Assembly (NCBI RefSeq): GCF_900172375.1
Contig: NZ_FWFS01000002.1
Coordinates: 186,001 to 250,000, forward strand
DNA length: 64,000 nt
Direction of reading: 5' to 3'
Origin: Aquimixticola soesokkakensis
GTDB taxonomy: Bacteria > Pseudomonadota > Alphaproteobacteria > Rhodobacterales > Rhodobacteraceae
Both the position numbers and the translations under genes were made by a program. This document shows positions 17,208 through 25,783 of this stretch, piece after piece. Within the stretch, counting starts at the first letter, position 1. Each line of letters starts with the position of its first letter. Below the pieces are notes generated by a model. It did no database searches. It had not been told where the DNA came from and was given only the letters and a program-made list of their open reading frames with translations.

Positions 17208-18059
17208 TTGAAAAACGTCACGAAATCAATCATCTGCGCGCTTGCGCTTTTGGCCGCTCCGGCGGCAATGGCCCAAAGCCACGACTCCGCTGCGCCGCTA
17301 AAAGCGGCCTATGACGGCGGCTTTGCCCCCTTCGTGTTCACCGGCGACGATGGCAACACCACCGGCTTTACCTATGATCTGTCGATTGCTCTTGCCGCGC
17401 AGATGGGTCGCCCCGCCTTTGAGCCGGTCGATACGCCCTTTTCGTCGATCTTTGCAGGCTTGCAGGCCGATCGCTACGAGTTGATCGTCGCGCCGGTGAA
17501 TGGCACCGAGGCGCGCGCCGAAACCATGCTGTTCTCCGAACCCTATCTGTCCACCGAAAGTTCGGTTCTGACCCGCAAGGGCGAGGGCGTGGGATCGCTG
17601 GAGGAATTGACGGGCAAGGTGATCGCCGTCAACAACGGGTCGGGCGCCGACAAGGAAGCAACCGAATGGGCCGAGGAATACGGCTTTAGCGTGGAACGCT
17701 ACAATTCCCAACCCGACGCCCTGCGCGCTGTGATGTCGGGGCGCGCCTATGGCACGATGGCCGATGCATCCGCGAGCCGTTATGTCGCCGCGCAGACCCC
17801 CGCGGTCGAGGTGGCCTTTACCATCCCCGTGGGCCTCAATGTGTCCTTTTTCTTTCGCAAGGATGACGTGGCCTTTCGCGACGAGGTCGAGCTGGCGCTC
17901 GAATGTCTGAAATCCGATGGCACTTTTGCGCAGATCTTTGAAAAATGGTTCGGCGTTCTGCCCCCCGAAGGGTCGGCCTCCGCCACGATCTATCCCGGTT
18001 TCGGCGCGCCCGGCTTTGAGGGCTACGACGAGACCCCGCATGAGCTGACCTGCGGGTAA
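17208..18059 (+). CDS. Polar amino-acid-type ABC transporter substrate-binding protein
   Basis: This 283-residue periplasmic binding protein (SBP-bac-3 type) has a clean signal peptide ending at APAAMAQS. The start is the unusual TTG at 17208, nine bases after AGGAG; no ATG fits. Features include FAPFVFTGDDGNTTGFTYDL near the mature N-terminus (ligand-contact region) and FSEPYLSTESSVL. It delivers the substrate of the hydantoin operon to the permeases downstream. The gap before the first permease holds a strong hairpin. The ligand is inferred from neighbours only. Confidence 0.9.
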   Translation: MKNVTKSIICALALLAAPAAMAQSHDSAAPLKAAYDGGFAPFVFTGDDGNTTGFTYDLSIALAAQMGRPAFEPVDTPFSSIFAGLQADRYELIVAPVNGTEARAETMLFSEPYLSTESSVLTRKGEGVGSLEELTGKVIAVNNGSGADKEATEWAEEYGFSVERYNSQPDALRAVMSGRAYGTMADASASRYVAAQTPAVEVAFTIPVGLNVSFFFRKDDVAFRDEVELALECLKSDGTFAQIFEKWFGVLPPEGSASATIYPGFGAPGFEGYDETPHELTCG

Positions 18060-18081
18060 GCCAGCGGCGCACAGACTGAAC

Positions 18082-18119
18082 GGGGATCGGGGGCTGCTCT
18101 CGATCCCCCCCCGATTTTT
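18082..18119 (+). terminator. Intercistronic hairpin after the binding-protein gene
   Basis: Two mutually exclusive stems are possible: GGGGATCG (18082-18089) with CGATCCCC (18101-18108), or ATCGGGGG (18086-18093) with CCCCCGAT (18108-18115) followed directly by TTTT. The second is a proper intrinsic-terminator form. It lies between binding protein and permease and should lower permease expression or stabilise the upstream message. Confidence 0.75.
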
Positions 18120-18148
18120 CGCGCTTTGCCCCCAGATTTCGAGGCCCC

Positions 18149-18826
18149 ATGGACCACTTTCTCAACACCTTTTTCCGGTTCGATTTTCTTCCCGGTGCCT
18201 GGCCTGTTATCCTTGGCGGGATCTGGGTGACGCTGCGCATGGCGGCGCTGACCCTGATGATCGGCCTGCCGATGGGGCTTTTGCTGGCCATCCTCCGCTT
18301 GTACGGCATCCGCCCGCTGAACTGGCTGTTGATCCTGTGGATCGACTTTTTTCGCGCCGTGCCTGCCTTGGTCATCATCGTGCTGGTCTATTTCGCGCTG
18401 CCGATGACGGGGCTGACGCTGTCGTCCTTTTGGGCAACGGTGCTGTCGATGGCCTGCGTGTTATCGGCGGTGGCCGAAGAAGTGTTCTGGGGCGCGTTTC
18501 GCGCGGTGCCCAAGGGCCATTGGGAAGCTGGGCGGGCCACGGGGCTGAGCTATAACCAGACGCTGTTTTTGATCGCGGTGCCCCAGGTCCTGCGCCTGTC
18601 GATCCCGCCCCTTACCAACCGCTCGATAGGGGTGACCAAAGGCGTCACCCTTGGCGCGGTGGTCGCCGCTCCCGAATTGCTCGCGGTGACATCGAAACTG
18701 CAATCCGACCTCGCGAACCCGTCGGTCTTTACCCTGACGGCGGCGATTTACCTGATGATCTTCCTTCCCTTCGTGCAGGTCACGCGCTGGATGGAACGCC
18801 GCTTTGCACAAGGTGTGTACAAATGA
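18149..18826 (+). CDS. Polar amino-acid-type ABC transporter permease 1
   Basis: This 225-residue inner-membrane subunit of the HisM/GlnP type has about five membrane helices. It has the N-terminal block LGGIWVTLRMAALTLMIG and the EAA loop that contacts the ATPase (WEAGRATGLSYNQTLFLI). FRAVPALVIIVLVYF in the second helix region is also typical. It ends by overlapping the start of the second permease by four bases, so the pair forms a heterodimer. Confidence 0.92.
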   Translation: MDHFLNTFFRFDFLPGAWPVILGGIWVTLRMAALTLMIGLPMGLLLAILRLYGIRPLNWLLILWIDFFRAVPALVIIVLVYFALPMTGLTLSSFWATVLSMACVLSAVAEEVFWGAFRAVPKGHWEAGRATGLSYNQTLFLIAVPQVLRLSIPPLTNRSIGVTKGVTLGAVVAAPELLAVTSKLQSDLANPSVFTLTAAIYLMIFLPFVQVTRWMERRFAQGVYK

Positions 18827-19488
18827 ATTTCACCGATCAGTTTTTCAATCTGGCCGTGTTGCAACGCACCTGGCCGATCATCGTCAACGGGATTGAAATG
18901 ACCGTGCTTCTGGCGCTCGTGTCGGTGCCTTTGATGATGCTGGGCGGTTTGGCGATTGCGCTTTTGGGGCGCACGACCCATCCTGTTCTGGCCTGGGCGG
19001 TTCGCCTTTATGTCGATGTGATGCGGGCCTTTCCGCCGCTCGTGCTGTTGATGTTCCTGTTCTACGGCTTGCCTTTTGCGGGGTTTGACATTGCGCCCTT
19101 CGCGGCTGCCGCACTGGCGCTGACGCTCAACACCTCAAGCTACGCCAGCGAGATTTTTCGCGGCGGTTTTGCCTCCGTGGACAAGGGCCAGCTGGAGGCG
19201 GCGCGCGCCACCGGTCTGTCGGGGCCCCAGGCGATGATCCTTGTCGTCTTGCCCCAAGCGGTGCGCAACGTCTTTCCCGATCTGATGTCCAATGTCATCG
19301 AACTGGTCAAACTGACCTCGATTGCCTCGGTGGTGGCGCTGCATGAATTGTTGAAATCCGCGATGCAGGCCCAAAGCCTGACCTATAATGCCACGCCGCT
19401 GATCGTGGCGGCGGCGATCTATTTCTTTGCGCTCTGGCCGCTGGTGCGCATCACCTCGCAGATTCAGGAACGCCGCACCGGCTGGTAG
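18823..19488 (+). CDS. Polar amino-acid-type ABC transporter permease 2
   Basis: This is the second 221-residue HisM/GlnP-type membrane subunit. It starts within the stop of permease 1. TWPIIVNGIEMTVLLAL, MRAFPPLVLLMFLFYG and the EAA loop LEAARATGLSGPQAMILVV identify it. It is the last gene of the hydantoin operon and converges with the LysR gene, with only two bases between the stop codons, leaving no room for a separate terminator. Confidence 0.92.
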   Translation: MNFTDQFFNLAVLQRTWPIIVNGIEMTVLLALVSVPLMMLGGLAIALLGRTTHPVLAWAVRLYVDVMRAFPPLVLLMFLFYGLPFAGFDIAPFAAAALALTLNTSSYASEIFRGGFASVDKGQLEAARATGLSGPQAMILVVLPQAVRNVFPDLMSNVIELVKLTSIASVVALHELLKSAMQAQSLTYNATPLIVAAAIYFFALWPLVRITSQIQERRTGW

Positions 19489-19490
19489 GC

Positions 19491-20447
19491 CTAAAGCGGG
19501 AGGCTGAGTTCCTTTTGGTGCAGCACGTCCTTGAGCAGGGTTGTGAAGGTGCGCAGCTGGCTGGAATGGGGGATGCCGCGCCGCGTGACCACGCAGGCCG
19601 AGACCTCGATGGCAGGCGCAAAGGGCAGGCGCACCACATTGGGAAAGCTGTAGGACGATGCCGAATAGGGATCGACCATGGCCACGCCAATCCCCTGTTC
19701 CACAAGGGCGGCGGCCGTCGCACAAAAGCGCACCTCGATGCGCGGGTCATAGGCCACCGCGCGCGCGCGAAACGACGAGCGGATGACCTGTCCGAAAATA
19801 CTGTCGTTCTCAAGGCCGATATAGGGCCGCGCCTTGAGGTCTTCGGGGGCCACCAGATGGGCGCTGGCCAGATCGCTGTCGCTGGGCACGAGGGCCACCA
19901 TGCGGGTCTTGTGGATCGGGGTGATTTGCAGCGCGGTGTCGCGGTTGCCGTCAAACACCGCAAGGCCGATGTCGGCCTCGCCGGTTTGCACGGCTGTGTA
20001 GACTTCGGAAATGCGCCGCACATCGTAAGACGCTGACAGGGCAGGGAAATGTTCATAGAGCCGCGCAAGCGCCTCGGGGGCATGGGAGTATCCCAACGGC
20101 GGCGTGGACACAATGCGCAAGCGCCCCGTCACCCCTTGGGACAGATCGGCGGCACGGCGCGAAAACCCGCGCAGCGCCAGCATCACCGAACTGACATCCT
20201 CATTCAAAAGCACCGCCGTATCCGTGGGCGACAGGCGCCGCCCGCTGCGTTCGAAAAGCACCAGCCCCAAGGTTTCCTCGAGCTGGCGGATGCTGACGGA
20301 GACGGCGGGTTGGCTGACCCCGAGGGTTTCGGCCACCTCGGCGGTGGTCGAGCCGCTCATCATCTTGGCAAATATTTCAAGATGGCGCAGGGTCACACCG
20401 GGATAGCTGAGCAAGCGATGCGCATGCAGTTTTGCGTCTTTGGACAT
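19491..20447 (-). CDS. LysR-family transcriptional regulator
   Basis: This 318-residue regulator has an N-terminal winged helix (FAKMMSGSTTAEVAETLGVS then QPAVSVSIRQLE, about 26-57) and an effector domain. The ATG at 20447 follows GGGAACC; a longer reading to 20501 is not needed. It reads towards the hydantoin operon and may control it from the far end, although LysR genes usually diverge from their targets. The region around 12.9 kb would then be its binding region. The effector is unknown. Confidence 0.9.
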   Translation of the reverse strand: MSKDAKLHAHRLLSYPGVTLRHLEIFAKMMSGSTTAEVAETLGVSQPAVSVSIRQLEETLGLVLFERSGRRLSPTDTAVLLNEDVSSVMLALRGFSRRAADLSQGVTGRLRIVSTPPLGYSHAPEALARLYEHFPALSASYDVRRISEVYTAVQTGEADIGLAVFDGNRDTALQITPIHKTRMVALVPSDSDLASAHLVAPEDLKARPYIGLENDSIFGQVIRSSFRARAVAYDPRIEVRFCATAAALVEQGIGVAMVDPYSASSYSFPNVVRLPFAPAIEVSACVVTRRGIPHSSQLRTFTTLLKDVLHQKELSLPL

Positions 20448-20635
20448 GCGGTTCCCAATCGAACAATGCAGGCGGGCGAACACAGGTGGGCGGGCGGCCA
20501 AAGCGTGGCAGGTTGATATTCTGCCCCATCTTGCCCCGTCGTGATGCGTCGCTGCGCTCCGCGCCCTGTATAAGACATCCCGAGGGGATCGGCCATCAGT
20601 GTTGCGCCCTGCGCCCTGCGCGTGGGCAGGTTTGT

Positions 20636-20664
20636 GGGGACGTGCCTGATTTCTGCGCGTCCCC
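20636..20664 (-). terminator. Hairpin downstream of the thiamine-precursor transport operon
   Basis: GGGGACG (20636-20642) pairs with CGTCCCC (20658-20664) just after the last gene of the operon. No T-run follows on the minus strand, so termination may be weak or Rho-assisted. The rest of the gap 20448-20675 shows no gene. Confidence 0.5.
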
Positions 20665-20675
20665 GTCGCGGCGGG

Positions 20676-21680
20676 TTATTGCCCCATCCAGCTTTGATCG
20701 TACCAATCGGACACCGTGCCGGGCCATTCCAGCGGCACGCCGCCCGCGCCTGTCAGAACATTGGTGTCAAACAGGAACGTCGCCATTTTTTCAAAGCGCT
20801 CGGGGTCGATGCTGCCCACGGCTGTGTCGCCGTCGCGCAGGTATCCCCCCGCAGCAATCATATCCAGCGAGCCTTCGACAAGGGCGGGATTGGGAAAGTC
20901 GCCGGTGGCGATCAAAAGCCGGGCCGCCTCTTTGGGGTGATCCGCGGCCCAAACGTAGCCCGCCTGTGTGGCCTGCATAAAGGCCGCCACCAGATCGGGG
21001 GCTTGGGCCAGCGTTTCGCTGCGCGCGCCGATATAGCCGTTCTGCTGGTCGGGAATGCCATAGTCGCTATAGGCAAAACTGGACTGTTTGCGCCCCAAAA
21101 GCGTGCCATTCACCCCTTCCCAGGTGGCCACTTCCAGCGTGAAATCAACCGCTCCCGCGGCCAGCGCCTCATAGGCGCCCGTGCCAAGCGTCACGGTGTC
21201 ATAGGTCGCATCGCCACCGTCGTTTTCGATCATCGTGCCAATCAGCGCCGCTTCCCAATTGCTGCCAAATCCGGCGTAGGTTTTGCCGGTCAGATCGGCA
21301 GGACGGGTGATGGCGGTGTTGTCGCTGTTGTAAACGAGGCGGCCGGTTTCATGCTGCATCGTGGCCCAAAGCGCGACGATATCCGCACCGCCCGCCTTGG
21401 CCCCCATAAACCCGAGTGAGGTGAGATAGGCGAAATCCGCAATGCCTGCGGCCAGAAGCGCGGTCGAGCTGGTGTCGGAATAGGGCAGCAGATCAACCGC
21501 AAGCCCCGCATCGGCGTAGAACCCCTTTTCTTTGGCCACCACCAGCCCGATGTGGTTGGTGTTGAGCGTCCAATCCAGCGCCATCGTGACCTCGCGCAGC
21601 GCAGCGGTCTGGGCCTGCGCCGCGGCGGGCAGGCAGAGGGGAATGGTCAGCAGGGCCGATAAAAACAAGGTGCGGATCAT
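20676..21680 (-). CDS. thiY: Thiamine-precursor (HMP-type) ABC transporter substrate-binding protein, ThiY-like
   Basis: This 334-residue periplasmic binding protein of the NMT1/THI5-like family has a signal peptide ending at AAAQAQT. The motif ALDWTLNTNHIGLVVAKEKG (about 34-53) is the hallmark of ThiY and THI5-like pyrimidine-binding proteins. It is the last gene of the operon, and its start overlaps the stop of the ATPase gene (ATGA). The TPP riboswitch upstream and the YkoF-like protein strongly support hydroxymethylpyrimidine or a similar thiamine precursor as the ligand. Confidence 0.9.
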   Translation of the reverse strand: MIRTLFLSALLTIPLCLPAAAQAQTAALREVTMALDWTLNTNHIGLVVAKEKGFYADAGLAVDLLPYSDTSSTALLAAGIADFAYLTSLGFMGAKAGGADIVALWATMQHETGRLVYNSDNTAITRPADLTGKTYAGFGSNWEAALIGTMIENDGGDATYDTVTLGTGAYEALAAGAVDFTLEVATWEGVNGTLLGRKQSSFAYSDYGIPDQQNGYIGARSETLAQAPDLVAAFMQATQAGYVWAADHPKEAARLLIATGDFPNPALVEGSLDMIAAGGYLRDGDTAVGSIDPERFEKMATFLFDTNVLTGAGGVPLEWPGTVSDWYDQSWMGQ

Positions 21681-22417
21681 GGGAAAGGGTCCTTTGTCAA
21701 AAGCGTTTTCAATGTGTCGCGCAGCGTGGCAAGGGCCGCCTGGCTGCGGTGTTTTGGGGGGATTGGAACGGGGATGTCGCGCAAAATTGCGCCGCTTGCA
21801 GACATCACAAGGATGCGGTCGGCAAGTCCCGTTGCCTCGAACAAATCATGGGTGACCATCAGCAGCCCGCGTGGCCGTTCGGCCAATCGCGCCAAAAGCC
21901 AAGCCTGCATGTGCAACCGCGTCACCGCATCAAGCGCGCTAAATGGTTCATCCAAAAGCACAAACTGGCTGTCTTGCACGATGGTGCGCAAAAAGGCCGC
22001 CCTCTGGCGCATCCCGCCCGACAGCTGCGCGGGATAGTGATCTTCGCAGCCCGCAAGGCCGAAGACCCCAAAAAGCGGGGCGACACGGGCGCGGGCCGCC
22101 GAGCGGCTTAGCCCCGCGATTTCCAACCCCAAAGCAGCGTTCTGCGCAATGGTCAGCCAGGGAAACAGCGCATCCTGCTGGGGCTGATAGGCAAGAACGG
22201 GATGGGGGCAGGTGATGGGGGCTGCGTCCAGAAACAGCGTGCCCGTCGCCTGCAACGGGGGGGCAAGGATGCCCGACAGCCATTTCAGCACCGAGGTTTT
22301 CCCGCAGCCCGAGGGGCCGATCAGGGCCGTGACCTCATCCGCGCGCAGCGTCAGGGTCAGGTCGCGCACAATGGCGCGCGCGGGAGTGGTGATCGTAAGA
22401 CCGCGCAGCTCAAGCAT
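21677..22417 (-). CDS. thiZ: Thiamine-precursor ABC transporter ATP-binding protein, ThiZ-like
   Basis: This 246-residue ATPase of the nitrate/taurine/ThiZ group has Walker A GPSGCGKTS, signature LSGGMRQRAAFLRTI, Walker B FVLLDEPFSALD and switch His in VTHDLFEA. The ATG at 22417 overlaps the permease stop by eight bases. It powers uptake of the thiamine precursor together with the permease upstream and the binding protein downstream. Confidence 0.9.
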   Translation of the reverse strand: MLELRGLTITTPARAIVRDLTLTLRADEVTALIGPSGCGKTSVLKWLSGILAPPLQATGTLFLDAAPITCPHPVLAYQPQQDALFPWLTIAQNAALGLEIAGLSRSAARARVAPLFGVFGLAGCEDHYPAQLSGGMRQRAAFLRTIVQDSQFVLLDEPFSALDAVTRLHMQAWLLARLAERPRGLLMVTHDLFEATGLADRILVMSASGAILRDIPVPIPPKHRSQAALATLRDTLKTLLTKDPFP

Positions 22418-23165
22418 CACGGCGCTCCTGTGGGCCGCGCTGGCTGGCCCGATCCACAAGGTGGATCAGTCCCAAGAGGGCAAGGGTCAGCAGCGCCGAC
22501 AGGGCCACCGCAGCCAGCACAAGATCGGCGCGAAAGTTGTTTTTGGCCATCAGGATATAGATGCCAAGCCCGCGTCGCGCGCCCGCGTATTCGGCAAAGA
22601 TCGTCGCGACAAAGGCATAGGTCGCTGAAATGCGCAAACCTGCCAGACAGGCGGCGCGCGCTGCGGGCAGACAGGCGCGCCAGAACACCGTCCAGCGCGA
22701 TGCCCCCATCGACACCAACAGGTCGACAAAGGCGGGCGGCGTTTGGCGATACCCCGACAACAGGCTGAGAAGAATGGGAAAAAACGTAACAAGAATGACC
22801 AGAAGCACTTTGGGCAAGAGGCCAAATCCGAACCACAAAATCATCAAGGGCGCGAGGGCAACCAAGGGCACCGTCTGGCTGACCACAAAGAGCGGCATGA
22901 GGGCGCGGCGGGCGAGCGGCGCGAAATACAGCGCCACCGAGGTCACCCAGGCAAATCCTATCGAGAGGGAAAAGCCCAGCCCCGCCACCATCAGGGTCGC
23001 AACGGCGTGGCGCGCAATCTCGCTGCGGTTCACAAAAAGCGCGGTTGCAACGCCGCTTGGGGGCGGCAAAATCAACGGCGACAGGGCAAGTGCGGCGCAG
23101 CTTACTTCCCAGACCGCCAAAACGAGGGCAGCAAGGACCAGCGCCGGCAAACAACGTGCAAGCAT
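22410..23165 (-). CDS. thiX: Thiamine-precursor ABC transporter permease, ThiX-like
   Basis: This 251-residue permease of the SsuC/TauC/ThiX type has about six membrane segments. The EAA loop MGASRWTVFWRACLPAARAA (about 150-169) matches the family. FVSQTVPLVALAPLMILWFG precedes the loop, as in SsuC. It lies 23 bases downstream of the ykoF-like gene and overlaps the ATPase gene. It forms a homodimeric channel in related systems. Confidence 0.9.
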   Translation of the reverse strand: MLARCLPALVLAALVLAVWEVSCAALALSPLILPPPSGVATALFVNRSEIARHAVATLMVAGLGFSLSIGFAWVTSVALYFAPLARRALMPLFVVSQTVPLVALAPLMILWFGFGLLPKVLLVILVTFFPILLSLLSGYRQTPPAFVDLLVSMGASRWTVFWRACLPAARAACLAGLRISATYAFVATIFAEYAGARRGLGIYILMAKNNFRADLVLAAVALSALLTLALLGLIHLVDRASQRGPQERRDA

Positions 23166-23188
23166 CAGGCAAAATCCTGTCGGGATAT

Positions 23189-23800
23189 TCAGCGGCGGCT
23201 GGGGCTGTTGGCGGAGGCGGTCAGATCAAGGGTCACATGGCCCTGCGCGGGGCCAAAGCGCAAAAACGCCTGTCGCAGGGTTTCAAAAACCGCCCCCGCA
23301 TCCCCGCGCAGCCGGGTGCAGAAGTTTTTGGATTTCAGAAATGTGCCCGAGCTTTTGAGAAACGCGATGCAGCCGTAAATTTCGTCCATGTGGCGGTCTT
23401 GGCCCAGCACATAGAGTGAAAACTGCACATCGATTTCAACGCCCGCAGAAGCCGCCTGCGCGACGGCCTCCTGTGCCTTGGCCTGACGAACCTCAAGCGG
23501 CAGGCTTTGCCCGACGGCCAGAATATCGCAGCGGCAATTGGGGTCGTCGGGTTCGCCCGGACAGCCGCGCGACACGGTGCAATGCATGGTCACATGCGCG
23601 GGTTCCTTGGCGGCGCGCGCAAAGAAATCGCGCAGCGCATCAAACAGGGGATCGGGCGATCCCACCATCAAGGTCGAGATGTCGTCCGTTTCGATTCTCA
23701 GATCTTTTTTATAAGGCTCAAGGGCTTGCAGCCCCGACAGGATGACTGGAACAAAATCCGATGTCATCGGATAGAGCGACACTTGTGCGCCAATAAACAT
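23189..23800 (-). CDS. ykoF: YkoF-like thiamine/HMP-binding protein
   Basis: This 203-residue protein resembles Bacillus subtilis YkoF, which binds thiamine through two ferredoxin-like repeats. The first repeat begins IGAQVSLYPMTSDFVPVILS and continues through ISTLMVGSPDPLFDAL. The second repeat has IDVQFSLYVLGQDRHMDEIY and ends HVTLDLTASANS. No signal peptide is seen. The ATG at 23800 follows GAGGGA, which lies inside the 3' end of the TPP riboswitch. It is the first gene of the four-gene operon and probably binds the imported precursor in the cytoplasm. Confidence 0.88.
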   Translation of the reverse strand: MFIGAQVSLYPMTSDFVPVILSGLQALEPYKKDLRIETDDISTLMVGSPDPLFDALRDFFARAAKEPAHVTMHCTVSRGCPGEPDDPNCRCDILAVGQSLPLEVRQAKAQEAVAQAASAGVEIDVQFSLYVLGQDRHMDEIYGCIAFLKSSGTFLKSKNFCTRLRGDAGAVFETLRQAFLRFGPAQGHVTLDLTASANSPSRR

Positions 23801-23805
23801 AGGTT

Positions 23806-23891
23806 TCCCTCGCTCCGCCGGCATTGTCCGGATCAGCTGTGAAGGGTTCGCGCCGCTTGCGCATCTCAGCCCCGTCTCGGAGCACCCCTGG
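23806..23891 (-). promoter_or_regulatory. TPP (thiamine pyrophosphate) riboswitch
   Basis: Read on the minus strand, the leader has all the conserved THI-box parts in order: GGGGTGC (23888-23882), GCTGAGA (about 23870-23864), ACCCTT (23847-23842), CTGATCCGGACAATGCCGGC (23836-23817) and the closing GAGGGA. The ribosome site of the ykoF-like gene is that last element, so TPP binding should hide it and block translation. A candidate -35 box TTGACA lies upstream at 23929-23924; no good -10 is evident. This identifies the operon as thiamine-related. Confidence 0.95.
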
Positions 23892-23987
23892 ATGTGGCGC
23901 AAGCTGGGGCGAGACGCCTCGGGTGTCAAGCGCGAAAACGGGGCGCTCCACAACGGCCAGACCGCCGTCTCGCGCCGCTGCTGCGCC

Positions 23988-24515
23988 TCAGGTCAGGCAG
24001 TGCTGATCCAGCGCAGCGCGCGCCTGTGCGACCAGATCGGCGACGGGGCGGACCGCCTCCAGCGTCACGCCGGCTTCGTCGGGTTCAAGCGCTTGAAGGG
24101 TTTGGGCCTGACTGGCGGCGAGGGAGGCGGGCATGAAATGGCCGGGGCGTTGTGACATGCGCGCCACCGCCTCCTGCGGGCTCAGCGCAAGATGGACGAA
24201 AAACACCGCCCCCTCGCGCGACAACTGATCGCGATAGCTGCGTTTGAGCGCCGAACAACTGGCGACAACGCCCGTGCTGCGCGTCAGGCTTTCGCTCATG
24301 GCGCTGCGGATCAGGTCCAGCCAGGGCGCGCGCATCGCATCCGTCAGCGGCGTTCCCGCCGACATGGCCGCGACATTGGCGGGCGGGTGCAGGTCGTCGC
24401 CCTCAAGGTAGGGCAGGCCCAAAGCGGTCGCGAGCGCCTGTCCGATGGTGGATTTCCCGCAGCCGCTCACCCCCATCACGATGATGCGGCGCGCGGTTTT
24501 GGTCGGTGTGGTCAT
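23988..24515 (-). CDS. gntK: Gluconokinase, GntK type
   Basis: This 175-residue kinase of the GntK family phosphorylates gluconate, or a related sugar acid, using ATP. The P-loop is GVSGCGKST (15-23), followed by LEGDDLHPPANVAAMSAGTP, a strong gluconokinase signature, then PWLDLI and CSALKRSYRDQL. The ATG at 24515 overlaps the stop of the TRAP large permease (ATGA) and has GGAG eight bases upstream. As the last gene of the TRAP operon it suggests that a sugar acid is the imported substrate. A non-gluconate aldonate remains possible. Confidence 0.92.
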   Translation of the reverse strand: MTTPTKTARRIIVMGVSGCGKSTIGQALATALGLPYLEGDDLHPPANVAAMSAGTPLTDAMRAPWLDLIRSAMSESLTRSTGVVASCSALKRSYRDQLSREGAVFFVHLALSPQEAVARMSQRPGHFMPASLAASQAQTLQALEPDEAGVTLEAVRPVADLVAQARAALDQHCLT

Positions 24516-25783
24516 GTCAAAAGCTCCATTGGCCACAAGATGATCTGCGGAAAGGCGGCCACAAGCAACAGCACGAGCGAATTGATTGCGTAAAACGGCA
24601 GGGCCGCGACCACGAGGCGTTCGGTGGGAACTTTGGACACATAGGCGGTCGCGAACAGGCAGGTGCCCACGGGCGGCGAGGCAAGGCCGACCGCCAGGCA
24701 GGTGACCATGAAGATCAGGAAATGCATTGGGTCAATTCCGGCGCTGACGGCCGCGGGCATCAGGACGGGGATCAACATCAGGGCCGCTGCGACGATATCC
24801 ATCAACATGCCGACGATCAGGAACACCAGTCCCATCAACAGCAGGGTGACAAAGGGCGATCCGGTGAACCCCGCCAGAAGGCCCGACGCTTTCTGGGGCA
24901 GCAGATCAACGGTGAACACAAATGTCGCCGCCGAGGCCACCATCAGGATCAGCAGGACCGTGCCTGCGAGCTGCCCTGCCAGAATGGCCAGTTCGACCAG
25001 ATCACGCAGGCCGATTTCGCGGTGAACCAGCCCCGCAACAAGCAGGGTGTAGATCACCGCAAGCCCGGCGGCTTCGGTGGGCGTGACGATGCCCGAGAAC
25101 ATGCCGGTGAGGATGATCACCGGCGCCCCCACCGATGGCAAGGCCCGCAAAAACGCGCGGGCGGAGGCTTTGCGGTCAAAGCCGGTGATGGTTCCATAGC
25201 CGCGTTTGCGTGAAATAACAGAGTTGTAGAGTGCCAAAGCCCCTGCCAGCAACAGACCCGGTCCCAAACCGCCCGCCAGAGCGCCCCCCACCGATTGCCC
25301 GGATGCAGAGGCCGCGACGATGATCAGGATCGACGGGGGCACAAGCGTTGCAAGTGTCGCCGTGATCAAGGTCAAAGCGGCAGAATAGGGAAGCGGATAG
25401 CCCCGCGGGGTCATGGAGCGGATGGTGATCGGTCCAAGGCTTGCAATGTCGGCCACCGACGATCCCGAAATTCCTCCAAAGACAAATGAGGACGCAATAT
25501 TGACATGGCCAAGCCCGCCACGAAACCGGCCTACAACGGCCTCGGCGGCGTCGAAAATGCGCTCCGACAGCCCGCCGCGTTCCATGATTTGTCCCGCGAG
25601 AATAAACAACGGCACAGCGATCAGCAAAAACGAATTGATCGAGGTCGCAAGCGATTGCGTCAGCATCGACAGCGGCAGGTCAAACACGACCATCGCCGTC
25701 ACGGTCCCCAGTCCGAGCGCGACCGACAAAGGCACGCCAAGCGCTGCGAGAACGGCGAAAATTCCCAGTAACGTCAGGCTCAT
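24512..25783 (-). CDS. TRAP transporter large permease, DctM type (first TRAP system)
   Basis: This 423-residue inner-membrane protein has about a dozen helices and is the ion-coupled transport subunit of a tripartite TRAP importer. FGGISGSSVADIASLG, MLTQSLATSINSFLLIAVPL and the late SPPVGTCLFATAYVSKVP block are family hallmarks. It starts in the stop of the small subunit (ATGA at 25780-25783) and ends in the start of gluconokinase, so translation is coupled across the three genes. The substrate is probably a sugar acid. Confidence 0.94.
   Translation of the reverse strand: MSLTLLGIFAVLAALGVPLSVALGLGTVTAMVVFDLPLSMLTQSLATSINSFLLIAVPLFILAGQIMERGGLSERIFDAAEAVVGRFRGGLGHVNIASSFVFGGISGSSVADIASLGPITIRSMTPRGYPLPYSAALTLITATLATLVPPSILIIVAASASGQSVGGALAGGLGPGLLLAGALALYNSVISRKRGYGTITGFDRKASARAFLRALPSVGAPVIILTGMFSGIVTPTEAAGLAVIYTLLVAGLVHREIGLRDLVELAILAGQLAGTVLLILMVASAATFVFTVDLLPQKASGLLAGFTGSPFVTLLLMGLVFLIVGMLMDIVAAALMLIPVLMPAAVSAGIDPMHFLIFMVTCLAVGLASPPVGTCLFATAYVSKVPTERLVVAALPFYAINSLVLLLVAAFPQIILWPMELLT

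Noticed and set aside
23901-23929. Complete sigma-70 promoter before the TPP riboswitch
   Set aside because: A perfect TTGACA is present at 23929-23924, but the hexamer at the right distance (CAGCTT) matches the -10 consensus poorly, so it is mentioned only as a possible -35.
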